A stretch of 18,340 nt of DNA from an uncultured Caldilinea sp. (lineage in GTDB: Bacteria; Chloroflexota; Anaerolineae; Caldilineales; Caldilineaceae): positions 1 through 18,340 of the forward strand of contig CALFWA010000309.1 of NCBI GenBank assembly GCA_937928035.1. The letters are read 5' to 3'. A model generated the notes under the pieces. The model saw nothing but the letters and a program-made list of their open reading frames with translations. It had not been told where the DNA came from and made no database searches. Position 1 is the stretch's first letter; every line of letters begins with the position of its first letter. Below are positions 1 through 8,988 of the stretch, in pieces. The position numbers were made by a program, and so were the translations under genes.

Positions 1-68
1 TTGACATTGATTTGCAGGATATTTGGCACAGGCGACGATTGCAAATCACGAAACAAATTTGCGCAGCA
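1..68. other. Short left-edge stretch with no assignable gene
   Basis: This lies downstream of the last minus-strand tail gene. An ATG overlapping that gene's stop (minus strand, at 69) opens only seven codons. A GTG at 49 and an ATG at 7 read off the window edge, so a next gene may begin here but cannot be judged. An imperfectly centred inverted repeat, GCAAAT at 41-46 and ATTTGC at 57-62, is present. TTGACA at 1-6 matches a -35 box on the plus strand, but I see no matching -10 box. Confidence 0.3.
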
Positions 69-1625
69 TTAAACCCAGCAAACAACGTTACCGCCTTGGC
101 CGATTTGGCCAGTGACAGGATGCTCGCTTGCGTAAAACCCCGAGTATTCGGCGATTGACATCCGGCCGGCATACCTACCGTTGAATCGCGCCGACTCAAG
201 CACGATCGGGGCGCCGGGGTTGCCGTATATCTGCAATCCCGGCACCCTCGACTGGTATATGCTGTTTGACACCCTGCGCACGCCAATATCTCTGTTTGCA
301 AAACTTGTGCTGGTGATAAACGTCGCCGGATTGATCCAGGCGCCGAAGCGAAAAGCCGAGTAACTACCGCCTTCGTAGGCGTTGTACGAAATTGACGATA
401 TAAACACGCCGTTCCTAGTCAGCGTCATTGTGTGGCTGTAATCGTCTGGCGTTGCAGTGAACACGGACTGTTCTGACAGGTCGACCGTTTCTGATCCGGC
501 CTTTATTTCAGCGGTGACTTTGCACGTGGCGCTGGACGCGACAGGCCCTAAAGGGGGCATTGGCAGTCCGAGCGGACCATAATGCGGAGCGCCATCAAAC
601 ACCGGAGCGTCGTAATCGGTACGAGACTTTACCGTAGCAACAACCAGCGCCGCGACCCAGTCTGCGCCATAGCGGGCGCCAGCTAGCCACTTAACTCCCG
701 GACGAATGATGTCAATCGGGCGGAAGGTGAAAACCGATGACATATACCCGTCATCAAAAGTCCCTACTGATGCCGGCTGCGATCCGCCAACCTGCATTTC
801 CCAAGTGTATGTTAAATGCGTCGCATAGGCCGACCCGTTGAATGCTGTACGAACGCCGTTGATGTCCGAGTAAAACGAAGGTGACGCCGGCAGATTGCCG
901 CTTGGATGCGGACTAGGCGGAGCAGACCAATCAAACTCTCTCCACAGACCGATCCAGTAGCGCCCGCTGGACTCTTCAGCGTGCGCATCCCACTCATCAA
1001 TTGTCGATTCGTCGGCGAGCAGCGCTATGGACCCGGAAAAATTCCCATCTGCCGGCGATCCCGTCAGTGTGACTTCTGCGACGGCAGCGATCCCGCGCCG
1101 GCGCGTAACGCCAAATAGCAGCTTGGCCCCATTTTTAGCCACATCGAGCAAAAACCCGCCGGACAACTCAAAGCTCTCCGCCGGGTAATCCGCGTGAGTC
1201 TCGAACGCGACGGACATTGACGGCAGCGCTGTTGTCGGGGCTGTTCCTGCCCCGATCTCACCGAAGCGCTTTGCGGAAATATTGACGGTGAGTAGCTTGG
1301 TCGCCCTGCTGCCACTGCGGAATATCGTCAGCGCCCACGCCCGCCCTGCCGTGTCGATGTACAGCGGCCCGCTGATGCCTCTGCCGTATATTTTCTGGTC
1401 GCTGATCAGTGCGTAATTCGTCCAGGTTCTACCCGCCGCCGCCTCTTCCGGCGTTGTCTCCGGCTCCGGCAGGTCGGGAATCTGGACTAGCCAGCAGTTG
1501 CCGCTATCTGGAGCGCTGCCGGGCAGGTCAATATCGCCGCCGGCTGGCGTCTCGATCTTCCCCGTCGAAGCCCGATACAGACCATGCCACGGATGGCCAA
1601 TTTTGTCGCCACAGAGCTCGATCAC
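69..1625 (-). CDS. Unrecognised phage distal tail-region protein, 518 aa
   Basis: I do not recognise a family. The protein is 518 residues, rich in Gly, Ser, Thr, Ala and aromatic residues and poor in Lys, as is common for beta-rich virion proteins. There is no signal peptide or membrane segment. The start is GTG at 1625, overlapping the previous stop as GTGA; no strong ribosome binding site precedes it, which suggests translational coupling. As the last gene of the tail operon in this window, it sits where tail-tip, fibre or spike components usually lie. A structural role in the tail tip is inferred from position only. The C-terminal part shows no similarity to the DGR template, so it is not a second DGR target. 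Confidence 0.75.
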   Translation of the reverse strand: MIELCGDKIGHPWHGLYRASTGKIETPAGGDIDLPGSAPDSGNCWLVQIPDLPEPETTPEEAAAGRTWTNYALISDQKIYGRGISGPLYIDTAGRAWALTIFRSGSRATKLLTVNISAKRFGEIGAGTAPTTALPSMSVAFETHADYPAESFELSGGFLLDVAKNGAKLLFGVTRRRGIAAVAEVTLTGSPADGNFSGSIALLADESTIDEWDAHAEESSGRYWIGLWREFDWSAPPSPHPSGNLPASPSFYSDINGVRTAFNGSAYATHLTYTWEMQVGGSQPASVGTFDDGYMSSVFTFRPIDIIRPGVKWLAGARYGADWVAALVVATVKSRTDYDAPVFDGAPHYGPLGLPMPPLGPVASSATCKVTAEIKAGSETVDLSEQSVFTATPDDYSHTMTLTRNGVFISSISYNAYEGGSYSAFRFGAWINPATFITSTSFANRDIGVRRVSNSIYQSRVPGLQIYGNPGAPIVLESARFNGRYAGRMSIAEYSGFYASEHPVTGQIGQGGNVVCWV

Positions 1626-1933
1626 GGCGTCGGGTCAGCGAACCTGAATTCCACGGAGTCGCTGTTTGCGTCAGCCATCACGATCTTTTTGATTGCCGGG
1701 AATTCGAACAGCCCATCAGTGGTTCTCCATCCGGCCGGCCAGTATTCGCGCAGCGATGCGTCGAGTTCCGTCAGCGGGGATGCGATGCCACCGCCACCGC
1801 CTTTTGACGATCCCGGCGGCGGCGCGGCTGCAACGACGCGCCGAGCAGCGCCTCGTGGTTGTGGAACCACATTCGGCTCGTATCCCGGCTTCTCGGTCAG
1901 TTGCCGCAATGCATCGGTGAGGTCTTTTGCCAT
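1622..1933 (-). CDS. Hypothetical phage protein, 103 aa
   Basis: Function unknown. This is a small soluble protein with a charged N-terminus, a low-complexity Pro/Gly linker at about residues 37-49 (PPPG, then GGGGG) and a C-terminal segment that may fold as a small beta domain. The ATG at 1933 shares a base with the TAA of the upstream gene (TAATG), and its own TGA overlaps the GTG of the next gene, so it is embedded in a translationally coupled tail operon. The Gly/Pro linker suggests two small modules joined flexibly. It could be a minor tail-tip or fibre-associated protein, but nothing in the sequence proves that. Confidence 0.7.
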   Translation of the reverse strand: MAKDLTDALRQLTEKPGYEPNVVPQPRGAARRVVAAAPPPGSSKGGGGGIASPLTELDASLREYWPAGWRTTDGLFEFPAIKKIVMADANSDSVEFRFADPTP

Positions 1934-2325
1934 TACGCCTCCAGCATGTCCGACGTGGTCAATGAAAGGTCGGTGTAATTTCCGACGGCAGCGGAGGCAT
2001 TAACCGCCACCCATACCGGCAGCGCATTTGATACACCGCTGGAAATTGACGCGCCGATGTTCAGCGTACTGGACGCTGAAGCAAGCCCGGCCTCGGTCAG
2101 AGATAGGCGGACAGCGGAGGCGGGAAGGCCGGAGGCCGGATCGGAATCAACAGCAGAAACCGTAATTTGCCCGCCGCCGTCATTCGTTACCGTCTTGCCC
2201 GCGTCGGTGCTGCCGAAATAAATAACGGCCGGCGCAGGAACAATCGTTACGCCTTCCAGCATGGTGACCAGAGAAAGGCTTGTGATCGGCGTGGTCAAGG
2301 CAGGGTCAGAGAATAATTGAAACAT
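1933..2325 (-). CDS. Hypothetical beta-rich phage tail protein, 130 aa
   Basis: Function unknown. The protein is rich in Ser, Thr, Ala and Val, nearly free of Lys and Arg, with alternating hydrophobic and small polar residues, which suggests an Ig-like or other beta-sandwich virion protein. The start ATG at 2325 is preceded by GAGGG at good spacing; this site lies over the 3' end of the upstream 647-aa gene. The 7-bp gap to that gene and the TAATG overlap with the next one place it firmly in the tail operon. It is probably a decoration or tip component, inferred from composition and position. Confidence 0.7.
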   Translation of the reverse strand: MFQLFSDPALTTPITSLSLVTMLEGVTIVPAPAVIYFGSTDAGKTVTNDGGGQITVSAVDSDPASGLPASAVRLSLTEAGLASASSTLNIGASISSGVSNALPVWVAVNASAAVGNYTDLSLTTSDMLEA

Positions 2326-2332
2326 GGCGCCC

Positions 2333-4276
2333 TCAGAATGTAATGGTCAGGCCACTGTCGGCCAAGGTGATATCTGCTGAAATCTCCAAATCCTCGACAA
2401 CCGGATCGCGGAATGACGCGGGAATCTCCGGCAGCACGACGCGGAACTGTGTTTCGTAGGCCGGCGCGGTGTCGTCGTAGAAATCAGACGTCGGCAAGGT
2501 GTTGCACAGGTATCCTGAGAGCAGATCGGGATTAACCCATGCGTCCGGTGTATTTGCGTCAGCACCGATGTGATTGCTCAACGATGGAGTGATCAGGGAC
2601 TTGATGATCGAGACGGATGGAACTGTGATTGCTGCTGTGAATCCCGTAGCCGCTCCATCGCCGTTCGGAGTCGCCAGGGTATAACCGCCAACGCAGCCGC
2701 CCGAATCGAGGTCATACGATTCCGACCACGCAGAAACCTGCCCGACTGCCGCCACACCATAGGCATTTACGCCGACGACGTTGCCGATCTCCAGCCGAAG
2801 GTCGGCGGGCCGGTCAAACGACACCCTTTGCCGGCGGCGCCACTCTGCGGCTTTCCTTGTGGCTTCGGCAATGACGTGCCGGCATGCCTCCTGGACATCG
2901 GCGGATGACAGGTCGGCGAAGTGGTCCAGAGAGCCATTCGCGGGAGGCCACGGCGCCTCCAGTGCTTCATAGCCAGTTGGCTCCGGCTCGTCTTCCGAGC
3001 CAGGCGGCGGATTTGCGCTATAAATGCCGAGCGCCGGCTCCGAGCGCCGGCCGTTTTCCCAACCTGACGCATCGAACTCAGAACGAATTCCACGGCTGAT
3101 CACTTCATCGCGGCCGCTCAGCCCGTCCAGATCGACCGTTACCTGGTAACGCCGCTCAACCTCCTGACACCACCGCCGACAGACAGTAGCCGACAGCGAG
3201 CGAATCAGCAGCGGCGCCAGGCTCTCATGTACGTAGTAATACGCCGTGATTGGCGCCACGATCACCGGATACGAGCCTGGAGCCGGAGATTCCAACACCG
3301 CGGTGCCCTTGACGAACCAGTCGCCCAGGCTTTCCAGCACCTGCGCGACCATGGATTTCGTCGGTGGCTGAATGAAGCGCGTCAAATAATTCACGCGACC
3401 CGGCTCCTGCCAGTTGAGGCCCAACTCGACATTGTGCAGCCGCAAAAAACGATGCGCCAGCGTAGCTACCACAGCGCGCGGCAACTCGGCTCGCTGCGCC
3501 GTCTCCACGACTGGCCCTGGGTCAAACATATCGTTTGCGGTATACGTCCTGGCCGGTGTACCGATATCCCACGACACGACCCGCCAGGACCCGGAACCAT
3601 CAATGAATGTAGCGCCAGGCACTGTATCCAGCACTGCTGCGAAATACCCTGACGGGTCCGGCTCGTCCGCATTCCAGGCCACAATCTTCGGCGACACCGT
3701 TTCCAGCCCGCCAAACAGCGCACGCGCTGTGGCCTCGCCGCCGGCAGCGCGAATCCGGTCCTGATAGCCATCGCGACACGCCAGTTCGGCAACCCGCTCA
3801 GCGGCAGAAAACTTGACAGACTCAACAACGCCGGTAAAACGCCGCCTAGTGGCGCTGTAGCCACCGCCGAAGACCGTGATATCAATCGACACAGCCGCAC
3901 CTTCAAGCGCGGCGAGCTGCGCGGCAGATGCCGGCAGCAGATCAAACGTAGCAATGCGCGCTGCATCTTCTTCCGCCTCGATGCGCAACAGGCCGGAAAG
4001 TTGACCGCTCACATCGACACCGCCGATAATCACCTTTGCCGACCAGGAAATCTTCCCCAGCGCGCAATCAAATACCCGCGCGTCGGCCATCGCCACAGCC
4101 AGCGGCAGCGTGACCTGGTAGCGCCGCACCACCGACACCGCCAGGCCAACACCCACCACATACGGGTCGGCAGCGGCCACAAGGGGGAAATCGACAGCGT
4201 CAAAATCCAGCGCCACCAGCGCACCGGCAGGGCCTGAGAAATCCACGTCATCTATAAGCGGCGGGTCGTAGGCCAT
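2333..4276 (-). CDS. Putative tail hub or tip protein, 647 aa
   Basis: The large protein (647 residues) encoded after the tape measure and two smaller genes is normally the central tip or hub protein of a long non-contractile tail. Residues about 75-170 have the repeated strand pattern of hub domains: binding-surface strands, then a segment like those of late-control or hub proteins containing TRRRFTGVVESV. A basic Trp-Arg stretch (AEWRRRQRVSF) lies near residue 485, followed by a beta-rich segment. The ATG at 4276 overlaps the upstream TGA (TGATG). No peptidase or muramidase motif was recognised. The hub assignment rests on size, order and general pattern, so a different tip role is possible. 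Confidence 0.55.
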   Translation of the reverse strand: MAYDPPLIDDVDFSGPAGALVALDFDAVDFPLVAAADPYVVGVGLAVSVVRRYQVTLPLAVAMADARVFDCALGKISWSAKVIIGGVDVSGQLSGLLRIEAEEDAARIATFDLLPASAAQLAALEGAAVSIDITVFGGGYSATRRRFTGVVESVKFSAAERVAELACRDGYQDRIRAAGGEATARALFGGLETVSPKIVAWNADEPDPSGYFAAVLDTVPGATFIDGSGSWRVVSWDIGTPARTYTANDMFDPGPVVETAQRAELPRAVVATLAHRFLRLHNVELGLNWQEPGRVNYLTRFIQPPTKSMVAQVLESLGDWFVKGTAVLESPAPGSYPVIVAPITAYYYVHESLAPLLIRSLSATVCRRWCQEVERRYQVTVDLDGLSGRDEVISRGIRSEFDASGWENGRRSEPALGIYSANPPPGSEDEPEPTGYEALEAPWPPANGSLDHFADLSSADVQEACRHVIAEATRKAAEWRRRQRVSFDRPADLRLEIGNVVGVNAYGVAAVGQVSAWSESYDLDSGGCVGGYTLATPNGDGAATGFTAAITVPSVSIIKSLITPSLSNHIGADANTPDAWVNPDLLSGYLCNTLPTSDFYDDTAPAYETQFRVVLPEIPASFRDPVVEDLEISADITLADSGLTITF

Positions 4277-5157
4277 CAGAATGCAATCGTCTCGATATAG
4301 TCCGCGACCTCAGACGCCGCGAACGGCTCGCCGAGCGTGTAAATTGCCGCTGCCGGGATATCTTCCGGCGGCGTAAAATCATCTGTCCAAAGCGCCCGGT
4401 CAGCGAAGAAAAATCCGGCCATTTTTGCTCGCAGCGTCGCGTGCTCGTCGACCGGATTTCGACCGATGCCCAAATTTCCCATGTCGCTACTGAAGCCAAC
4501 AAGGCCGCCGTAGCTTTCGCCGCTGGCGGTCATCTCGCCGTCAAAAAATTTCCGCACGATGCCATCATCGTCTCGCGTCACTGCAAAATGACGCCAAACC
4601 CCGGTGCCGACTGTTGCAATCAAGCCGCCGGCGATATAGTCGCCAGCATAGGAAACGTTGCCGGCGGTGTCGCAAATAATCGACCCGGCGCCTTCGGACC
4701 AGTCGAAAACGGTCGCGTTTGTCAGGCTAATGAATTGCAGCCAAACGCCGACTGTAAAAGCGCCTGGGAAGATAAGCCGCGAAGACCACCCGATGTCGAT
4801 TGACTTATTGTTTGCGTCGAAAACTGCGCACCGACCGCCCGGAGCAGTTGCGTCGGCGATCTGCAATACATTCCACGGCACAACATCATGCCCGCCCGCG
4901 ATCTCTTCGAACGTGCCGCCCGTGCCATCCATCGGCAAGCCCAGCACGATGCTGCTGCCGTCCTCGACCAACGGCGCATTGACGCGCACAACGCGCACGC
5001 GGGCATTGTCAGGCACCGGGATACTGTACTCGCCTGTAACCGGATCAGAGTCAGCCTGGCCGTATGGCTGGGCAGTGTAGTAGTCGCTTGCAAAAACCCG
5101 GTACGCCCCCGGAACGCCAGTCGTCGGATGCCGGCATACGCCACTAATCGCGCCCAT
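4276..5157 (-). CDS. LamG/concanavalin A-like phage tail protein, 293 aa
   Basis: Residues 1-50 look like a carboxypeptidase-regulatory-like beta module (GVPGAYRVFASD, DPVTGEYSIPVP). This is followed by a laminin-G/concanavalin A-like sandwich at about residues 60-255, with the usual landmarks: FTVGVWLQF, WRHFAVTRDDDG, FFDGEMTASGE and a late AGFFFADRALW segment. Such domains in phage tail proteins typically bind glycans, so this is a candidate receptor-binding or adhesion component of the tail tip. The ATG at 5157 is preferred over the adjacent GTG at 5160 because GAGGAGG sits four bases upstream of the ATG. The start overlaps the upstream stop (TGATG). Confidence 0.7.
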   Translation of the reverse strand: MGAISGVCRHPTTGVPGAYRVFASDYYTAQPYGQADSDPVTGEYSIPVPDNARVRVVRVNAPLVEDGSSIVLGLPMDGTGGTFEEIAGGHDVVPWNVLQIADATAPGGRCAVFDANNKSIDIGWSSRLIFPGAFTVGVWLQFISLTNATVFDWSEGAGSIICDTAGNVSYAGDYIAGGLIATVGTGVWRHFAVTRDDDGIVRKFFDGEMTASGESYGGLVGFSSDMGNLGIGRNPVDEHATLRAKMAGFFFADRALWTDDFTPPEDIPAAAIYTLGEPFAASEVADYIETIAF

Positions 5158-5597
5158 CACGCCTCCTCACAAACTATTTCCCACTGCGGAGACGCGCCAC
5201 CAATCACATAGCGCGCCCCGAGCGGGCAGATCACAGTCAAAATCGGCAGCACCAGGCGTACCGTCACCCCGGCCGCGTCGGTGATGCTCTGCTCTGGCCA
5301 GTCTGATCTCGCCGTCCAGCCGGCCGGCAGGGCCTGCCCGGGCAACAATGACACCGGGTACACGCTGTGGATCGCGAACGGCACGCCGCGCTGAATACCG
5401 AGCAGCGCGGGCGGAATCCAGCCGCCGCCGCTAATTGTTGTCCCCCAGCGCTCCCAATGCTGCATCGTGAATGCCGCACCGTTTGCCAGGCGTCGAGTCT
5501 CGGCGCCGCCTGGCAAACGCTCAAACGTCTGCTGATAGGTCAGCCGGCTGCGCTGGGGCAGCTCGACGCCATTGATGATCAATGTCGGCGCACCCAT
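5157..5597 (-). CDS. Small tail protein after the tape measure, 146 aa
   Basis: A protein of 146 residues encoded directly after the tape measure, the position usually held by distal tail or minor tail proteins (analogues of lambda M/L or Dit). The N-terminus (PTLIINGVELPQRSRLTYQQ) resembles the short beta entry of tail-tip adaptor proteins, and a Trp-rich middle (HWERWGTT, GGGWIPPALL) follows. The start ATG at 5597 overlaps the tape measure stop (TGATG). I do not recognise the exact family. The role as a tail-tip adaptor between tube and hub is inferred from order. Confidence 0.6.
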   Translation of the reverse strand: MGAPTLIINGVELPQRSRLTYQQTFERLPGGAETRRLANGAAFTMQHWERWGTTISGGGWIPPALLGIQRGVPFAIHSVYPVSLLPGQALPAGWTARSDWPEQSITDAAGVTVRLVLPILTVICPLGARYVIGGASPQWEIVCEEA

Positions 5598-8500
5598 CAG
5601 CGTCTCCCAAACCGCAGGGCGGCGCGCTTGAGCACTGCCTCGACATCCGTCGCGGTCGACGACGTCGAGCGCATTTGAATACGCCCAAGCGCACCGAGGT
5701 CGAGGATTGCAGGCTGACCATCGCCGCCGCCCCGCATCGCCGATGGCGATATCGTTGGCACCTTCAATCGGCTGGCCAAGCCGCCGATCTCACCACCGTA
5801 GGCGTATTTCGGGAGGCGCATTTCGTTCACCGCGCGCATGAAATCACGCCCCCAGTACCGCACGGCCGGTCGCTGAATCACCCATTCACCCGGGGTGCCT
5901 CGGTAGAGCCCGTTATCGGCGCGGTCGTGCGGCGCGAAGCCGGGAAGCTCGCCGCCGTAGGCGCGGGCAGGGATGGCGTCAACCTTTTCCTGATAACTCA
6001 TTCCACGGGTGTCTCGCGGCGCATTACTGACCTCGTTGACAACGATCGTAATCGTCTTGCTATCAGGCAACGCGGCAATCTTCGCCTCAACCGCAGACAG
6101 GCTACTCATAGCCTCGGCGATTTCAGCATTCACCTGTATGGTCGCAGCCTCGCCCTTCATTTCCGTCAGCTTTGCCTCAACCTGGTTAAGCTGTCCCATC
6201 AAAGCCGCCGCCTGCTGTTCCGCTTCGGCGGCACGACCATCCTCAGCCTTGGCGTTGGTCTTCTGAAGCTTTTCCTGCTGGCCACCAATATCCTCGACCA
6301 GATTCGCATCCTTCGCCGATTCGGCAAACTTCATGGCCCGATCAAGGAACTTTTCTGCATCCTTGGCGTATCGCTGAAAATCATCGCCTCGGCCATCCAA
6401 TTGCGCCGCCGCCGCCGCATAGTAGGAACCCTCAGACTGCGCATCCAGTGCGCGCTGTCGGTCATTGCGCCGGCGCTGCGCTTCCGGCACGCCTTCCTCG
6501 CGGATCTGCGTTGCCTTATCCTGTGCTGACAGCTTCTGATCCGCACCCTTGGCTCGAAAATCCTCGGCGCGCTTCTTGGCGTCAACCGCTTCCTTTTGTG
6601 CCTCCTCGCGCGCCTTGCGGATCGCGTCAACCAGCTTCTCGTAATCCTTGATCTGGGCATCGAGTGCCTCTTTACGCGTCTGCCTCACCTCGCCGGCTGC
6701 CAATTTTTCGCGATCAGCCTCCAGCTCAACGATCCGCCCGGTCAAACGGAGATGATCTCGGCGCATGCGCTCGCCGGCGATGAACGTGTCGAGATATTCG
6801 TTGTAGGCTGCAGCCTGATTGCGATAAAAAGCAATCTCTCGATCAAAGCGTCCATCGGAATTTTCTTGTGACAGCTTTACTACCTGCGCTGCCGCATAGT
6901 CGCGAGCGCCATCAATGGCCTTCTGGTAAGCCGCAAAGGCTTCATCACCAAATTCTCTCAAGCCGGCAGCATCACGCATCGCCGCACTCGCGTACTTGTC
7001 GTTTTCTGCGATCAGCGCATTCAACTGACCCCTCAGGCCTTCAGCTTTCGCCCGAGCCTCACCAGCCGCCGCACCCCACTCAACCAGCTTTTCGACGCCG
7101 TACAACAGCGCGGCACCAACGGCCAACCCCGGGATGAGTCGCATTGCCGCAGCCAGCAGCCCTATGGGAGCACGCGCAACAGCCGCCGCAGCGCCAGCCG
7201 CAGAAAATCCCGCCGCCGCACCTGAGGCCGCAGCACCAGCCGCCGCCATGCCAGCCGCCGAGCCACCCAGTAACGCCAGCGCCCGGCCGCCCACGACAAC
7301 AGCGGCAATCGCCTGAGCCAGGGTGCCGAGCGCATCCGCAAACTGCGAGGCCATGATGCTCGCGTCGGCCATGAACTGGATGACCGCACCAAAGGTGCTG
7401 GCGAACGTCTCCGCCATCTGATCCAGCTCGCCGGAGTCAGCCATGTTGCCGATGTGATCCAGCAGCCGCTCAAGTTGCTCCGCAACCTTGTCGAGCAGGC
7501 CCGAGTTTGCGATCCGCAGCTTGAATTCAGTGAAAGCATTTTCCAGCCGCTGCAACTGAGCGCGCGCGGATGCCTCGGCAGCCGGCAACGAACCGTTCAC
7601 CGATTCCTGCAGCGCGGCCGCGAACTTCGGCAGGAAGTCGGCGGCAATCACCTGGCCAGCCTCCAGCATTTTCTGCAGTTCGGCGGTCGTCACGCCCATT
7701 GCCCGGGCTGCAGTTTGAAAAGCGCCAGGCAAGCGCTCGCCGAGTTGCCCCTTGAGCTCTTCGGAAGCCACAACCCCTTTTGACATCATCTGAGAGATCG
7801 CCAGCAATGCGCCGGCCTGCTCATCTGCCGACAAGCCCATCACCGCGCCTGCAGAAGCCACGGCACGGAAAATATCCTGCGTCGCCTTGCCCTCCAGTGC
7901 CGACCCTTTTGCCGACGCCTGCAGTTTTGCGTATGCCTTACTGGCGCCAACAAGCTCCAGGCCAAGTTGCCCCGAAAGGCGCCGAGCAAAGTCCATCTCC
8001 TCGGCTGCACGGCGGACATCACCCCCGTTGGCAAAGGCAAACTGGGTTTTCATGCTGTCGAACTGGATGCCGGTGTTGATCGACTCGCGCAGGAACTGAA
8101 TCGCCTGCTGCGTCGATATTGCCGCAGCGGCCATTGCCGCCATGCGATGCGCAGCGCCAGCAAAACCGCCCTGCACCCCTTGAGCCGCCTGGCCGGCGCC
8201 GGCCAACTCCCTGCCCAGCGCTGCAACCCTGACTCGTGCCTGCTCGCTGGCACGGGCGATGTCCTGCGCAGCAGCGCCATTCGCTCGCAAGCTTGCCACC
8301 GCACGATTGATGTCGGCAATCTCCTGGCGAATCGCAGCGCCACCCCGCAAGCCAAGGGCGCTCATTGATCCGCCGATCGCGGCATTGCGGGTGGCGACCG
8401 ATGCTGCCGATGCGCGCGCCCTGGCCGCCTGGGCTTCAGCCTGGGCCGCTACCTGCGCCTGCCGTCCCATCTGAGCCATCGCATCAGCATTCTCACGCGC

Positions 8501-8806
8501 AGCGAGGCGCGCTTTCTGCATCGCCTGAGTCTTGGCCAGTACGGCGTCCTTCGCCGCATTGACTGCGGCCCTGGCGCGCTCAAATTCCGCCACCATGGCC
8601 TTGGTTGGCGGACCGCTGGCAGTCAGCCCCTTTGCCAGCTCGGCCGCTCGAGCACGAGACTGCGCCAGATTTTCATTCAGCGCAGCAACTTCGCCCTTGG
8701 CGCCTTTGTAGGTATCAAGCAATGCCTTTTGCGTTGCCCGCAGCCCGCCCATGACCTTGCTCGCATCGGCGGTAATCTCAATTCCAAGCGACAGTTTTTC
8801 AGACAT
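5597..8806 (-). CDS. Tail tape measure protein, 1069 aa
   Basis: The tape measure sets tail length and is threaded through the tail tube. The first 230 residues are Ala/Lys/Glu-rich and almost certainly coiled coil. Residues about 255-420 contain the tape-measure N-terminal-type region, with QFDSMKTQFAFANGG, SADEQAGALLAISQMMSKG and ELKGQLGERLPGAFQTAARA. A hydrophobic Ala/Gly-rich stretch at about residues 490-585 is predicted to cross membranes, as expected for a protein ejected into the host envelope. A second long Lys/Glu/Ala coiled coil follows (about residues 590-925). The C-terminus has GGELPGFAPHDRADNGLYRGTPGEW-like Gly/Trp motifs common in tape measures of G+C-rich phages. The ATG at 8806 has only a weak upstream GAG. 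At the usual ratio of about 0.15 nm per residue the tail would be roughly 160 nm, an inference. Confidence 0.95.
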   Translation of the reverse strand: MSEKLSLGIEITADASKVMGGLRATQKALLDTYKGAKGEVAALNENLAQSRARAAELAKGLTASGPPTKAMVAEFERARAAVNAAKDAVLAKTQAMQKARLAARENADAMAQMGRQAQVAAQAEAQAARARASAASVATRNAAIGGSMSALGLRGGAAIRQEIADINRAVASLRANGAAAQDIARASEQARVRVAALGRELAGAGQAAQGVQGGFAGAAHRMAAMAAAAISTQQAIQFLRESINTGIQFDSMKTQFAFANGGDVRRAAEEMDFARRLSGQLGLELVGASKAYAKLQASAKGSALEGKATQDIFRAVASAGAVMGLSADEQAGALLAISQMMSKGVVASEELKGQLGERLPGAFQTAARAMGVTTAELQKMLEAGQVIAADFLPKFAAALQESVNGSLPAAEASARAQLQRLENAFTEFKLRIANSGLLDKVAEQLERLLDHIGNMADSGELDQMAETFASTFGAVIQFMADASIMASQFADALGTLAQAIAAVVVGGRALALLGGSAAGMAAAGAAASGAAAGFSAAGAAAAVARAPIGLLAAAMRLIPGLAVGAALLYGVEKLVEWGAAAGEARAKAEGLRGQLNALIAENDKYASAAMRDAAGLREFGDEAFAAYQKAIDGARDYAAAQVVKLSQENSDGRFDREIAFYRNQAAAYNEYLDTFIAGERMRRDHLRLTGRIVELEADREKLAAGEVRQTRKEALDAQIKDYEKLVDAIRKAREEAQKEAVDAKKRAEDFRAKGADQKLSAQDKATQIREEGVPEAQRRRNDRQRALDAQSEGSYYAAAAAQLDGRGDDFQRYAKDAEKFLDRAMKFAESAKDANLVEDIGGQQEKLQKTNAKAEDGRAAEAEQQAAALMGQLNQVEAKLTEMKGEAATIQVNAEIAEAMSSLSAVEAKIAALPDSKTITIVVNEVSNAPRDTRGMSYQEKVDAIPARAYGGELPGFAPHDRADNGLYRGTPGEWVIQRPAVRYWGRDFMRAVNEMRLPKYAYGGEIGGLASRLKVPTISPSAMRGGGDGQPAILDLGALGRIQMRSTSSTATDVEAVLKRAALRFGRR

Positions 8807-8822
8807 GGGCTACACTCATGGC

Positions 8823-8987
8823 ATGCGTACGCAAAACATTCTTCTCGTCGTTGGCTTGGCCATCTGCTACGGCATCGGCCAATTTACCGACAGTGAAAAG
8901 CCAGTTATTACCGCTGGCCTGCTGTTGCTCGTTATGTTTTGGCGACTGGCCGGCAGCGCCATCACCTGGACGCTGCACGGCCGCTGA
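8823..8987 (+). CDS. Small two-helix membrane protein on the opposite strand, 54 aa
   Basis: This is the only plausible plus-strand gene in the window. It fits exactly in the 182-bp interval between the end of the frameshifted chaperone reading frame (8989) and the tape measure start (8806). The predicted protein has two hydrophobic segments, about residues 5-20 (NILLVVGLAICYGIG) and 28-46 (VITAGLLLLVMFWRLAG), separated by a short polar FTDSEKP loop, with a basic C-terminus. That pattern is that of an integral membrane protein. No clear ribosome binding site or promoter was found, and an upstream in-frame ATG at 8805 is an alternative. It could be a moron gene or a lysis- or exclusion-type membrane protein, but the function is unknown. 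Confidence 0.45.
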   Translation: MRTQNILLVVGLAICYGIGQFTDSEKPVITAGLLLLVMFWRLAGSAITWTLHGR

Positions 8988-8988
8988 A

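Noticed and set aside
1..6. TTGACA as a -35 promoter element
   Set aside because: No acceptable -10 element lies at about 17 bases spacing, and the surrounding genes are on the other strand.
69..1625. A second variable repeat in the 518-aa tail protein or the LamG-like protein
   Set aside because: I found no stretch resembling the TR with adenine-position differences outside mtd; a proper search is needed but nothing is visible by eye.
5582..6529. A plus-strand open frame of 315 codons over the tape measure gene
   Set aside because: It is antisense to the well supported tape measure C-terminus, and its composition (Arg/His-rich) is typical of a shadow frame.
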